Shown here one piece after another: positions 26,302 to 35,544 of a DNA stretch of 64,000 nucleotides. The stretch spans positions 1 to 64,000 of the forward strand of contig JAVBTT010000006.1 in NCBI GenBank assembly GCA_031556035.1, written 5' to 3'. Source of the DNA: JAVBTT01 sp031556035. GTDB taxonomy: Bacteria; Bacillota; Clostridia; Oscillospirales; UBA929. The position numbers and the translations under genes are program-made. The stretch's first letter is position 1. Each line of letters begins with the position of its first letter. The notes under the pieces were generated by a model. That model worked only from the letters and a program-made list of their open reading frames with translations. It ran no database searches and was not told the DNA's origin.

Positions 26302-28920
26302 ATGAGCGACAAAGACAAAATATGCGGCGGAGCAGAAGGATATGGGCCGGACGCCCTGAGTATAGACTCCCTTATGCTGGAAAACAGCATCCTGCGCGCC
26401 GAAATAGCGGAGGCGGCGCTGGTTTCCGAGCGGAGCGCGATTATGAGCGCTCACGTCTTTACGGACAGCCCCTATCTTACGCTGCTGTTCGATGACCGCT
26501 TCAAGCTGATCGACTGCAACGCCGCCGCCAGAGAATACTTCGGAATGGATCCGGACGAGGGCTTCGGCAGCGACTTTGTACATATGATTGACAAAAGCAC
26601 TCCGGAGTATCAGCCCGACGGCAGAAAATCGGACTCGGTCATTTTAAAACTGGCTGAGACTGCCCGCAACGGGTTCGACAGGTTTGACACCGAGCTGATT
26701 ATAAAGGGCAGGCCCACTCCGCTCAGCGTGATTTTAAAGCGCGTACCGCACAGAGACTCATTTTTGATTGCCGCGTACTGCAGGGATCTCACAAACGCCA
26801 AGAGGATCGGCGCGACGATTGCCCATCAGGGGGAGCTTCTCCAGGCGGTGAACACGGTGGCGACCAATCTGATAGCCGCAGAGCCGGAGATTTTCGAGAG
26901 GACAATCCTGGAATCCCTCGGGACAATTGGGCGTGCTGCCGGCGCGGACCGCGCCTATATCTGGCAGAACTTTGAGCAGGACGGAAGGCTTTGCTGCCGC
27001 CAGACGCACGAGTGGTCTGAAGGCGCCGCCCCGCAGCAGGGCAAGAATTTTACCGAAGCTCTTGCCTATGATGACATTCCGCGCTGGCGCGACGCGCTGC
27101 TGGCCGGCATCTCCATAAACGGCCCCATATCCCAGTTTTCCGAAAGCGAACAGGAGATTCTGAGGCGGCAGGGCATCGTGTCCATACTGCTTATTCCGCT
27201 TATCCACGCCGGCACCCCCTGGGGCTTCATAGGCTTTGACGATTGCCGCCGCGAGCGCGTATTTACAAGGGTTGACGAGCAGGTGCTGCAATCGGCGGGC
27301 ATATTGATGACCTCCGCCATACTGCGCAACGATGTAACAAAAAAGCTCATAACCGCGCGTGAGGAAGCCCTCGCAGGAATGCACGCCAAGAGCGAGTTCC
27401 TCTCCAGGATGAGCCACGAGATACGCACCCCTATGAACGCGATTATAGGCATGACCGCCATCGCCATTAAAACGGGAGACCAGGCAAAGATTCAGCACTG
27501 CCTGGAGAAGGTCGACGCTTCCTCACGGCAGTTGCTGAGCATCATAAACGATGTGCTGGATATGTCCAAGATAGACGCAAACAAGCTTGAGATCGTTAAC
27601 AGCGAGTTTGACTTTGAAAAAATGATGCAAAACGTCTTTAACGTTATTCAGGTCAAGCTGGACGAAAAGCGCCAGGAATTCCATTTCGACTTCGACGGGG
27701 TGTTTTCAAAAAACGTGGTAAGCGATGAGCTGCGCCTTTCCCAGGTGCTGATAAATCTGCTCACCAACGCGGTGAAATTCACCCCGGAATGCGGGGAAAT
27801 TACGCTCAAGGTGCGCGAGACCCCGATTGACGCGGATTCCTCTGCCCTCAGCATTGAGGTTGCGGACAACGGCATAGGCATCCGGAACGAGCGCCTGGAC
27901 AGTCTGTTCGATTCCTTTGAGCAGGCGGACGGCGGAATTACGCGCCAGTACGGGGGGACAGGTCTTGGCCTTGCGATAAGCAAGAGGATCGTCGGCCTCA
28001 TGGGTGGGGAAATCTGGGTCAGAAGCTCGCCTGGAAAGGGCTCGCGCTTCGGCTTCGAGGTGAGGATCGGCTGGGGGGGTCCCTGCAGAGCCCAGCCAAC
28101 ACACCGGATTCATCTGGACAGACTGCGTATACTTGTGGCGGACGACGCCGAGGATGTGCGCGAGTACTTCAAAAACATACTCGGTTCCTTTGGGGTTCAC
28201 TGTGACACTGCGTCCGATGGAACCGAGGCTGTCGAGCTGGCTGCGCGTGCCAAGGAGGCGGGTGCGCCGTACGATGTAATTTTTGTGGACTGGCACATGC
28301 CCGGTCTAAACGGAGGCGAAACCGCGCGCGAGATAGAGCGCGTTACGGGGAACGCCGCTTCCGTGGTAATGATATCGGTGCTTGGCTGGCATGAGATCGA
28401 GCCGGAGGCCAAAGCCTGCGGCGTATCGCGCTTTCTGCCCAAGCCGGTCCTCCCGTCCATGCTCTACAATGCGCTTATGGAGCTCACAGAGCTTGCAGTC
28501 GCCCCCAAGAACGCGGACGAACACGAGCTGTCAAAGGACTGGACCGGCAAAACCATCCTTCTGGTTGAGGATATTGAGATAAACCGGGAGATAGTCATAA
28601 ACCTGCTTGAGGACACCGGCGTCTCGATTGTCCTCGCCGAGGACGGGGAGCAGGCGCTCGGGCGTTTCATGTCAAGTCCTGATAAGTTTGACCTCATACT
28701 TATGGATGTTCAAATGCCGGTGATGGACGGTCTGGAGGCGACAAGGCGCATCCGTGCGCTGGGGCTTCCTCGCGCCGCCTCTGTCCCGATTGTGGCCATG
28801 ACCGCGAACGCCTTCAAGGAGGACGAAAAGGAGTGCCTCGCCGCCGGCATGAACGGTCATGTGGCGAAGCCTCTGGAGCCAAAAACCCTTTACAACACTC
28901 TCTCGTCCTACCTGGGCTGA
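26302..28920 (+). CDS. Hybrid sensor histidine kinase with PAS, GAF and two receiver domains
   Basis: 872 residues from ATG 26302 (AAAGGA nine bases upstream; ATG 26296 and 26248 are in-frame alternatives). No membrane segment, so it is cytosolic. Domains: PAS (about 52-162, FDDRFKLIDCNAAAREYFGM), GAF (about 177-347, RAYIWQNFEQDG...LIPLIHAGTPWGFIGFDD), HisKA with His372 (MSHEIRTPMNAIIGM), HATPase_c (about 480-600, NLLTNAVKFTPE; GTGLGLAISKRI), REC1 (about 625-740, VIFVDWHMPGLNG) and REC2 (about 760-872, LILMDVQMPVMDG). Both receivers keep the Asp and Lys. No Hpt domain or partner is adjacent, so the output path is unknown. Confidence 0.9.
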   Translation: MSDKDKICGGAEGYGPDALSIDSLMLENSILRAEIAEAALVSERSAIMSAHVFTDSPYLTLLFDDRFKLIDCNAAAREYFGMDPDEGFGSDFVHMIDKSTPEYQPDGRKSDSVILKLAETARNGFDRFDTELIIKGRPTPLSVILKRVPHRDSFLIAAYCRDLTNAKRIGATIAHQGELLQAVNTVATNLIAAEPEIFERTILESLGTIGRAAGADRAYIWQNFEQDGRLCCRQTHEWSEGAAPQQGKNFTEALAYDDIPRWRDALLAGISINGPISQFSESEQEILRRQGIVSILLIPLIHAGTPWGFIGFDDCRRERVFTRVDEQVLQSAGILMTSAILRNDVTKKLITAREEALAGMHAKSEFLSRMSHEIRTPMNAIIGMTAIAIKTGDQAKIQHCLEKVDASSRQLLSIINDVLDMSKIDANKLEIVNSEFDFEKMMQNVFNVIQVKLDEKRQEFHFDFDGVFSKNVVSDELRLSQVLINLLTNAVKFTPECGEITLKVRETPIDADSSALSIEVADNGIGIRNERLDSLFDSFEQADGGITRQYGGTGLGLAISKRIVGLMGGEIWVRSSPGKGSRFGFEVRIGWGGPCRAQPTHRIHLDRLRILVADDAEDVREYFKNILGSFGVHCDTASDGTEAVELAARAKEAGAPYDVIFVDWHMPGLNGGETAREIERVTGNAASVVMISVLGWHEIEPEAKACGVSRFLPKPVLPSMLYNALMELTELAVAPKNADEHELSKDWTGKTILLVEDIEINREIVINLLEDTGVSIVLAEDGEQALGRFMSSPDKFDLILMDVQMPVMDGLEATRRIRALGLPRAASVPIVAMTANAFKEDEKECLAAGMNGHVAKPLEPKTLYNTLSSYLG

Positions 28921-28950
28921 TACATATATCTTTTTAAATCTGGGCGCGTT

Positions 28951-28989
28951 AAACAGCAAAAGCTTGCCGACGCAAGCTTTTGCTGTTTT
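28951..28989 (+). terminator. Intrinsic terminator after the hybrid kinase
   Basis: 17-bp perfect stem (28951-28967 with 28972-28988; core CAGCAAAAGCTTGC) followed by TTTT. It is fused to the right half of a MITE-like element (GCGGAAGGTTTTAACATGGGATTAGT, ending at 29019). Confidence 0.8.
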
Positions 28990-29058
28990 CTAGGCGGAAG
29001 GTTTTAACATGGGATTAGTATTATGTCCTTCGGCCATAGCGTCAAACACGCCCCGGCT

Positions 29059-29694
29059 TTACGGCCTGACGGCTCGCAGGGCGCAGATTTTTATTCCTTG
29101 CGCCCGAAATTTGCTCTCGTACTCAGTTTCTATGTTGTTCTCCCCGCCCGGCAAGTCCTCAGTCCGCTCAGTTATTTGCCAGCCGGAGGCTTCAAGCTCC
29201 CTCACGGAAAATCTGAAAAGCGGCACGTTGTCGGTCTTTAAAGCCAGCATGCCGCCCGGCTTCAGCACCTTTTCGTACAGCGCCAGGAAGCCCCGGTGCG
29301 TCAGGCGCCTCGAGGAATGCTTCCAGTGCGGCCAGGGGTCGGAAAAATTCAAATATATTTCGTCGGCCTCGCCCTCCGCGAAGCAGACAGGAAGGGCCTC
29401 CGCGTCGGCAATGACAAAGCGGGCGTTCGGAATATCCTCCCGTGCCGCGAGCTCCATGCCTCTGAGCGCGGCGTCCGGGATTTTTTCAAAGCCCACAAAT
29501 AGGCTGTCCCGCCGCAGTTGGGCGGACCGGCACAGAAACGCGCCCTTGCCGCAGCCCAGCTCAAGACACAGCGCGGACGCGCCCGGCATAAGCCCGTCGA
29601 GCCATTTCCCGCGAAGCTGCTCCGGATTCCCGATTTTCCAGCCGGAGGCGGCGTCCAGCCTGCTGTCCAGATGCTTGACTTTGCGCATTCTCAT
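29059..29694 (-). CDS. trmB: tRNA (guanine-N7)-methyltransferase
   Basis: 211 residues from ATG 29694 (GAGGTAAGG RBS); the frame is open to 29757. Start MRMRKVKHLDSRL, the SAM-binding motif LELGCGKGAFL, FVGFEKIPDAA, then IYLNFSDPWPHWKHSSRRLTHRGFL, the diagnostic TrmB stretch, and LKTDNVPLFRFS. It methylates G46 of tRNA. It appears monocistronic between two MITE-like elements. Confidence 0.95.
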   Translation of the reverse strand: MRMRKVKHLDSRLDAASGWKIGNPEQLRGKWLDGLMPGASALCLELGCGKGAFLCRSAQLRRDSLFVGFEKIPDAALRGMELAAREDIPNARFVIADAEALPVCFAEGEADEIYLNFSDPWPHWKHSSRRLTHRGFLALYEKVLKPGGMLALKTDNVPLFRFSVRELEASGWQITERTEDLPGGENNIETEYESKFRAQGIKICALRAVRP

Positions 29695-29755
29695 AACCTT
29701 ACCTCGCAGGATTATTGGGGACGTCAGCACTCGCCCGCCCTTTTCGGATTTTAAC

Positions 29756-29854
29756 ACTAATACCTGTTTAAAACCTTCCGCTTAGAAATTTGCAGAAGCT
29801 TGCCGCAGCAAGCTTCTGCAAATTAATACCGTCAGGTTTTAAACAGGTATTAGT
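29756..29854. repeat. MITE-like element, canonical 99-bp copy
   Basis: Perfect 20-bp terminal inverted repeats: ACTAATACCTGTTTAAAACC (29756-29775) and its complement at 29835-29854. An inner perfect 17-bp hairpin is at 29787-29803/29808-29824 (AATTTGCAGAAGCTTGC). No coding capacity, so it would be non-autonomous. Preceded by CACTAATAC and followed by ATAAAC; no obvious target duplication beyond TA. Confidence 0.85.
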
Positions 29855-30152
29855 ATAAACGCTCAAAACCCGGCTTGTCAAGCTTTCTTGGCCTGCCGCT
29901 TATGTATCCGCCCAAAAATTTTCCTTTCCCGCTTTAGATGCTTCGGTAATAGGACGATATAATTGACAGCATGTTTTGCGCTTTATGCCGTAAAACACCT
30001 CCCGAATTATGAAATATGCGTAAATTTTACGACATTTGTATAAATTTGTCATACCCTTTGGATTGTTGACGCATTTAGCGCGGTGTGATATAATTCTTAA
30101 ATCATTAAGCTGAAGCGGCCTTTATTTCGCGCGCGACCGGAGGTGCGGAGAT
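29855..30152 (+). promoter_or_regulatory. Leader of the flagellar operon with a sigma-A promoter at 30066-30094
   Basis: TTGACG (30066-30071), a 17-bp spacer and TATAAT (30089-30094), about 59 bp upstream of the TTG start of the transglycosylase gene. The rest (29855-30065) is AT-rich with no ORF. A sigma-D (TAAA/GCCGATAA) promoter was not found, so early flagellar genes appear to be sigma-A driven. Confidence 0.65.
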
Positions 30153-30797
30153 TTGTCATACGACGCGTTCAGCATTGTCTCGGCAAGACTCTCGCAGGTT
30201 CAGGCGGCTGTTTCGTCGCGGCTGGCTGAAATACAGTCCTCGACGGGAGTCCCCTTTTCGATTGTGCTCCAGAGGACTTCGGCGGCTTCCCAAAATATAT
30301 CCGAGACCGGAGCCGCAGACATCGAGGAGTTGTCGGCAGCGCCCGGGGCCGAGACGACTTCTGCCTCTGAAGCGTCCTCCGACGTCGGCGCTCTCGCGCT
30401 ACAGGCGGCTACAAGGTACAACGTGAGCCCCGAGCTGGTAAAGGCCCTGATCTGGGCTGAATCCGGCAACAGGGCGGACGCGGTGTCCGGCGCCGGGGCG
30501 ATGGGTCTGATGCAGCTGATGCCCTACACGGCGGAGGGTCTGGGGGTGAGTGACCCCTTTGACCCTGAGCAGAACGTTGACGGGGGGACGCGACTGCTCT
30601 CCTCTCTGCTTGAGCGATACGACGGCAACGCAAAGCTCGCCCTCGCCGCCTACAATATGGGCTCCGGAGGTCTGAGCCGCACCGGGGTCACGTCGCTTGA
30701 CAGCTCGTACGAGCTGTCTCTGCTACCCTCCGAAACCCAGTCCCTTCTGAGCAGGGTCTCGCAACACCTTGTAAAGTACGGTTACACGGGGCTGTGA
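30153..30797 (+). CDS. SLT-type lytic transglycosylase heading the flagellar operon
   Basis: 214 residues from TTG 30153 (GGAGG nine bases upstream). Residues 1-80 are a Ser/Ala-rich low-complexity region. Residues about 80-205 form an SLT (goose-lysozyme-like) domain: catalytic Glu103 in ALIWAESGNR, GAMGLMQLMPYTA, DPEQNVDGGTRLL and LALAAYNMGSGGL. No signal peptide is visible, as in FlgJ-type proteins exported by the flagellar apparatus. Position just before flgB suggests it opens the wall for rod assembly. Confidence 0.85.
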   Translation: MSYDAFSIVSARLSQVQAAVSSRLAEIQSSTGVPFSIVLQRTSAASQNISETGAADIEELSAAPGAETTSASEASSDVGALALQAATRYNVSPELVKALIWAESGNRADAVSGAGAMGLMQLMPYTAEGLGVSDPFDPEQNVDGGTRLLSSLLERYDGNAKLALAAYNMGSGGLSRTGVTSLDSSYELSLLPSETQSLLSRVSQHLVKYGYTGL

Positions 30798-30854
30798 TAA
30801 GCGGCGCCCGTTTGAGCATCATAATCAAAAGCGTCCGTTCAAGGAGGTCTCTAG

Positions 30855-31265
30855 ATGTTCAACAAGGTCTTCAATCATATAAATCTTCTGAATAAGGGGA
30901 TGGATGTGGCCTGGACGCGGCAGGAGGTCATATCCCACAATATCGCCAACGCCGAGACCCCGGGCTACAAGTCCCAGCACGTGGAGTTCGAGACTCTGTT
31001 CCGGCAGGCGCTGGAGGACAACAACGGCTTTGAGACAAAGACCACCAGACCGGGACATATCAAGGTCACAACCGCCGACCCGCTGGCCGTCCGCCCCGCG
31101 GTGGTCAGCGAGACTCACCACTCAATGCGTATGGATGAGAACAGCGTGGACATCGACGCCGAGATGGTTGAGCTGGCCGAGAACACGATTCAGTATAACG
31201 AGCTGGTCAACAAGGCGAATATGGAGTTTTCCAGGCTCAGGCTGGCCATTACGGGGAATAAATAA
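30855..31265 (+). CDS. flgB: Flagellar basal-body rod protein FlgB
   Basis: 136 residues from ATG 30855 (AAGGAGG RBS). N-terminal rod signature ISHNIANAETPGYKSQHVEFE and C-terminal VELAENTIQYNELVNKANMEFSRLRLAI, which form the two-helix D0 core. It builds the proximal rod with FlgC and FliE. The stop is followed three bases later by a GAAGAGCGGAGCC repeat that separates it from flgC by 449 bp, unusual for a normally tight flgB-flgC pair. Confidence 0.95.
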   Translation: MFNKVFNHINLLNKGMDVAWTRQEVISHNIANAETPGYKSQHVEFETLFRQALEDNNGFETKTTRPGHIKVTTADPLAVRPAVVSETHHSMRMDENSVDIDAEMVELAENTIQYNELVNKANMEFSRLRLAITGNK

Positions 31266-31268
31266 TCC

Positions 31269-31660
31269 GAAGAGCGGAGCCGGGCGTGGCGAGAAATAAG
31301 CCGAGCATGGCCGCGCAGCGGGCACGCGCAGGATTATTCGGAGCCGAGCGCAGGCGTTTGGCGCAGTCCGCGAATCGGACGAAGGCAAAGCCGGAGCGGC
31401 AGCCCGAGCGCAGCTTGACATCACCCAAAGAGCGGAGCCGGGCGGGTTCCCGAAAATGCAAGGAGCAGCTGCCTGGCGGCAGACGACTGCCGCCAAAGGC
31501 CAGCGCACGACACCCTCTCAAGCCCTGATGGGCCAGCTCTCCCAGAGGGAGAGCCAAGGCCCTCGCCTCTCCCCTTGGGAGAGGTGGCGCGAAGCGCCGG
31601 AGAGGGCGCGGGAGCTTGACATCACCCGAAGAGCGGAGCCCCCGCGCCGCGCGTGGCGCG
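31269..31660 (+). repeat. Tandem GAAGAGCGGAGCC hairpin elements between flgB and flgC
   Basis: Three starts in tandem: 31269, 31427 (AAAGAGCGGAGCC) and 31628. Each later one is preceded by AGCTTGACATCACCC. The first has imperfect arms AATAAGCC/GGATTATT around a 28-nt loop. The second holds TGGCGGCAG/CTGCCGCCA and the common clostridial CTCTCCC...GGGAGAG repeat. No ORF with codon character of the neighbours is present. Confidence 0.75.
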
Positions 31661-31714
31661 GCCCACCTTTCAAATTGTATAATGCACCCCTGTTTTGACA
31701 GAAAGGCTGGTATT

Positions 31715-32155
31715 ATGAACTTCTTCCGCAGCATGAACATCAGCGCCTCGGCGTTGACCGCCCAGCGCTACCGCATGGACGTCATCGGGGAAAACATTGC
31801 CAACGCGACCACCACCAGGACGGCTGACGGAACCCCATACCGGCGCAAATACACGGTTTTTGAGGAGCGAACCCAGCCGTATCTGTTCTCGGAATGGCTT
31901 CAGGTCTCCCAGGAGCGCATAGGCGGAGCGGGGGTTCGCGTTATCGACATGGGTGAGGATCAGAGCCCGTTTAAGCTTGTCTACGACCCCAGCCATCCGG
32001 ACGCCAACGAGGACGGCTATGTGGAGTATCCCAATGTAGACCTTGAGAAGGAGATGGTGGATTTTATCGCCGCCACCCGCTCCTACGAGGCCAATATCAC
32101 AGCCATCAACAACTACAGGAATATTGCGATGAAGGCGCTGGAGCTGAGCAGATAG
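31715..32155 (+). CDS. flgC: Flagellar basal-body rod protein FlgC
   Basis: 146 residues from ATG 31715 (AGAAAGG RBS); the upstream open frame is repeat DNA. N-terminus MNFFRSMNISASALTAQRYRMDVIGENIANATTTRT and C-terminus VDFIAATRSYEANITAINNYRNIAMKALEL are typical. It is a proximal rod subunit. The next repeat element begins at the base after its stop. Confidence 0.96.
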   Translation: MNFFRSMNISASALTAQRYRMDVIGENIANATTTRTADGTPYRRKYTVFEERTQPYLFSEWLQVSQERIGGAGVRVIDMGEDQSPFKLVYDPSHPDANEDGYVEYPNVDLEKEMVDFIAATRSYEANITAINNYRNIAMKALELSR

Positions 32156-32315
32156 GAAGAGCGAAGCCGGGCGGGTTCCCGAAAATGCAAGGAGCATCTG
32201 CCTGGCGGCAGACGTCTACCTCCAAAGGCCAGCGCACGACACCCCTCTCAGGCCCTGAAGGGCCAGCTCTCCCAGAGGGAGAGCCAAGAACGTCGCCTAT
32301 CCCCTAAAACACACG
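32156..32315 (+). repeat. GAAGAGCGAAGCC element between flgC and fliE
   Basis: Starts immediately after the flgC stop. Its sequence is close to the second unit at 31427 (CCCGAAAATGCAAGGAGC, CTGGCGGCAGACG, CCAGCGCACGACACC), ending in the CTCTCCCAGAGGGAGAG repeat. Confidence 0.75.
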
Positions 32316-32335
32316 CACGGAAAGGAATATCGCTT

Positions 32336-32677
32336 ATGGCCAATTTCAACATTCCTTATATCAACAACAACATGATGATTATGCCCTCGATTTCAACCGT
32401 CGGCCAGGTAAGGGACACGGCTCCGGTTGTTGAGGCCGGGATTGGCGGCGCCCAGGGCGTATCATTTGCCGACTTTTTGCAGGACGCCATATCCAATACC
32501 GTTTCGTCCGACTACGAGACGAAGGCGGCCGACGTGGGAATGCTGGTGGGCGAGGTTCAGGATCTTCACACCATAGGGCTCGCTGGCCAGAAGGCGGATA
32601 TAATGCTGAGCCTGACGGTGCAGATACGCGACCGTGTTATAGAAGCCTATCAGGAAATAATGCGCATGCAGGTGTGA
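32336..32677 (+). CDS. fliE: Flagellar hook-basal body complex protein FliE
   Basis: 113 residues from ATG 32336 (GAAAGGA RBS). The C-terminal half is the FliE signature: VSFADFLQDAISN, ADVGMLVGEVQDLHTIGLAGQKADIMLSLTVQIRDRVIEAYQEIMRMQ. It joins the MS ring to the rod. The N-terminus (about 1-35) is variable. Confidence 0.95.
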   Translation: MANFNIPYINNNMMIMPSISTVGQVRDTAPVVEAGIGGAQGVSFADFLQDAISNTVSSDYETKAADVGMLVGEVQDLHTIGLAGQKADIMLSLTVQIRDRVIEAYQEIMRMQV

Positions 32678-32741
32678 TCATGCCCGCTGCCCCGGGCGGG
32701 GCAGCAGGGCCTGAGCTTTGCAGGCGTTGGGGAGTGTTGCG

Positions 32742-34352
32742 TTGAACATTCTTGACCTTATTAAAAAGGCGCGGCAATCTATAGTGGAGCTCTGGGAGCG
32801 CACCGAGAAAAAAGACCGCAAACGCTTTTTCCTGATCGCGGGAACGGCGCTTGTGGTTATTGTCGTGTCTGTACTTCTTCTCACAAAGACCAACTGGGTG
32901 CCGCTTTACTCCTCTCTTGACGCCCAGTCCTCCTCGCTTGTAACGGCGGCGCTCGGCGAAAGAGGAACCCCGTTTCAGGTGGCTGACGGCGGAGCAACCA
33001 TACTTGTGCCGGACAACATAAAGGATCAGGTGTCGATCGACTTCGCCGCGCAGGGGATACCGTCGACCGGGCTCACATATGACCTGTTCGCCCTCGGCAA
33101 CGGACTGACCTCCTCCACCTATGAAAAGCGCATATACGAGAATTATCAGCTTCAGGAGCACATCAAGACCTCCCTGAAGCGCATTGGAAGCATTCAGGAC
33201 GCCCTGGTGCTGCTCGCCATACCGGACAACGACCACGCGATCTTTCAGAACGAGGTTCAGGACACCACCGCCTCCGTAGTGCTGACCATGCGCGACGGAG
33301 CAGTTCCCACTCCAGAGCTTGTTCAGACCGTCGAGAACCTGGTCGTCGGGGCCGTCCCCGGGATGCATCCCGGCAACGTAAAGATAACGGACGACAACGG
33401 AGCGCTGCTCCAGAACCGGGACGATATCTACTCCTCCCTCCAGTCAAATTACGCCTTTCAGAAGCAGGTGGAGAGCGATCTCGCCTCCAGCGTATACAAT
33501 CTGCTCAAGCCCCTGTTCGGAGCCAACCGCGTCAGGGCGAGGGTAGGCGCCACCCTGAATTTCGACGACCACGCGATACAGAGCACGACATTTTCCCCCG
33601 TTGTGGACGAGGACGGAATCCCGATCTCCGTCAACACGATAAACGAGCAGGTCAAGGGATATCCCTCGGTCGCGGGCGAGCCGGGCATAGACCCGAACGG
33701 CGGGGCCCCGGAATACACCGAGGTTGAGGGCACAACCGCCAGCGAATACAGCAAGTACACCGAGACGATAAATTACGAGGTCAACAAGGTTGAGGAGCAG
33801 ATAGTGAAGGCCAGGGGGAGCATTGAGCACCTGACCATCGCGGTGACGATAGACAGCACCGGACTCGACCAGCAAACCGCCGCCGGAGCCGACGCGGTGC
33901 GCGCGCTTGTGGGGGGCGCGACCGGGCTGGAAAAGGCCGATTACGGCCTGATATCCGTCGAGTTTTATCCCTTCCTCGGCGCGGCCGAGGATCAGGCGAT
34001 ATTGGATCAGGCGGCCTCCGATATGCGCCGTGCCGAGCTTTTCGAGCTGATAAAGACGCTGTTCTTATTCGCAATCATCGGAGTCTGCATAATACTGCTG
34101 ATCGTCAGGACTCTGTCGCTGTTCAAAAAGAAGCCCTCCGAGGCTGAGCTGCTGGCGCTTGACAAGCTGGGCCAGGCCGAGGCGGAGCTGGACGAATACG
34201 GGGAGCTTGTCAAGCTGGCCACCGCCGGCGCTCAGATCGAGGTCACGAAGAGCCCGGTGCGCGAGCGGGTGGAGGAGTTCATCGACAACAACCCGGACGC
34301 GGTCGCGCAGCTTCTGCGCAACTGGATAAACGACGAGCCGAGCAGGTATTGA
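32742..34352 (+). CDS. fliF: Flagellar MS-ring protein FliF
   Basis: 536 residues from TTG 32742 (GGGGAG seven bases upstream); the frame is open to TTG 32718. TM1 is at about 28-47 (FFLIAGTALVVIVVSVLLL), the periplasmic YscJ/FliF ring-building domain at about 50-220 (YSSLDAQSSSLVTAALGERG), the second ring domain at about 240-400, TM2 at about 435-460 and a cytosolic tail whose end (VEEFIDNNPDAVAQLLRNWIND) is the FliG-binding segment. Complete. Confidence 0.95.
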   Translation: MNILDLIKKARQSIVELWERTEKKDRKRFFLIAGTALVVIVVSVLLLTKTNWVPLYSSLDAQSSSLVTAALGERGTPFQVADGGATILVPDNIKDQVSIDFAAQGIPSTGLTYDLFALGNGLTSSTYEKRIYENYQLQEHIKTSLKRIGSIQDALVLLAIPDNDHAIFQNEVQDTTASVVLTMRDGAVPTPELVQTVENLVVGAVPGMHPGNVKITDDNGALLQNRDDIYSSLQSNYAFQKQVESDLASSVYNLLKPLFGANRVRARVGATLNFDDHAIQSTTFSPVVDEDGIPISVNTINEQVKGYPSVAGEPGIDPNGGAPEYTEVEGTTASEYSKYTETINYEVNKVEEQIVKARGSIEHLTIAVTIDSTGLDQQTAAGADAVRALVGGATGLEKADYGLISVEFYPFLGAAEDQAILDQAASDMRRAELFELIKTLFLFAIIGVCIILLIVRTLSLFKKKPSEAELLALDKLGQAEAELDEYGELVKLATAGAQIEVTKSPVRERVEEFIDNNPDAVAQLLRNWINDEPSRY

Positions 34353-34536
34353 CACGGGTTTTACAGCCGGACTATTTATTTCAAATGGTATAGTTCAATG
34401 GGTAGTAGGGGACGCACTCCCGGGCGTCCCGCAAAACGGGATGATATCATTGCGAGCGGGACGCCGAGGGCGGCGTCCCCTGCGAAAGCACCCGCTTTGG
34501 GATGAACTTAAAAACTCAGGGGGAAAGGAGCTTCTT

Positions 34537-35544
34537 ATGCCGGTGTTGACGTTGACGGGCCGCGAAAAGGCCGCAGTACTCCTCATAGCGCTTGGCAGGG
34601 ACTATTCGGCCAAAGTATTCAAGCACCTGCGCGACGAGGAGATTGAGCAGCTCACCCTTGATATAACCAATGTTCGACGGATAGACGCCGAAACCAAGGA
34701 GGCGGTTATCCAGGAGTTTTACGAGGAGTGCCTCGCGCAGAATTATATCTCCGAGGGCGGCATTGATTACGCCCGCGAGGTTCTTGAGCAGGCAATCGGC
34801 GCGGACAGGGCGTACGACCTGATAAACAGGCTCACCTCGTCCCTCCAGGTGCGCCCGTTCGACTTCGCCCGCAAGTCCGACCCGAACCAGATTCTGAACT
34901 TCGTCCAAAACGAGCATCCCCAGACGATAGCGCTCATACTGGCCTATCTTGAGCCCGCGATGTCGGCCGCCATACTCGCCAAGCTCCCCCCCGACAAGCA
35001 GACCGAGGTTGTGGCCCGCATCTCGACGATGGACAGAACCAGCCCCGAGTATGTCCGCGAGATTGAGCGCGTGCTGGACAAAAAGCTCACCTCCCTCGGC
35101 ACGGACGATTTCACCTCGGTGGGCGGCATCGAGAACATTGTGGAAATTCTGAACGCGGCCGACCGCGGCACCGAGCGCAGGGTGCTGGAGGAGCTTGAGA
35201 TTGAGCACGGCGAGCTTGTTGACGAGATCAGGCGCAAAATGTTTGTGTTCGAGGACATAATAAAGCTGGACAAACGCGCGATACAGCGCGTGCTCAAGGA
35301 CGTGGAGAACGCGGACCTCACGGTGGCTCTCAAGAACGCCACCCCGGAGGTCAGCGCCCTCATTTTCGAGAACATGTCCAAGCGCCTTGCCGATATGATC
35401 CGCGAGGATATGGAGTATATGGGCCCGGTCAGGGTGCGCGACGTCGAGGACGCCCAGCAGAGGATCGTCAACGTTATCCGCAAGCTGCAGGACGCGGGCG
35501 AGATAATAATCTCGCGCGGATCGGAGGACGAGATAATTGTCTAG
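34537..35544 (+). CDS. fliG: Flagellar motor switch protein FliG
   Basis: 335 residues from ATG 34537 (AAAGGAG RBS). FliG_N (VLTLTGREKAAVLLIALG), FliG_M with the EHPQ motif (NEHPQTIALILAYL) and PDKQTEVVARI, FliG_C with the charged torque helix (DEIRRKMFVFEDIIKLDKRAIQRVL). It forms the rotor part of the switch. The 184 bp upstream hold a GC-rich repeat (GGGACGCC...GGCGTCCCC, about 34445-34475) also related to one at 15.7 kb. Confidence 0.96.
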   Translation: MPVLTLTGREKAAVLLIALGRDYSAKVFKHLRDEEIEQLTLDITNVRRIDAETKEAVIQEFYEECLAQNYISEGGIDYAREVLEQAIGADRAYDLINRLTSSLQVRPFDFARKSDPNQILNFVQNEHPQTIALILAYLEPAMSAAILAKLPPDKQTEVVARISTMDRTSPEYVREIERVLDKKLTSLGTDDFTSVGGIENIVEILNAADRGTERRVLEELEIEHGELVDEIRRKMFVFEDIIKLDKRAIQRVLKDVENADLTVALKNATPEVSALIFENMSKRLADMIREDMEYMGPVRVRDVEDAQQRIVNVIRKLQDAGEIIISRGSEDEIIV

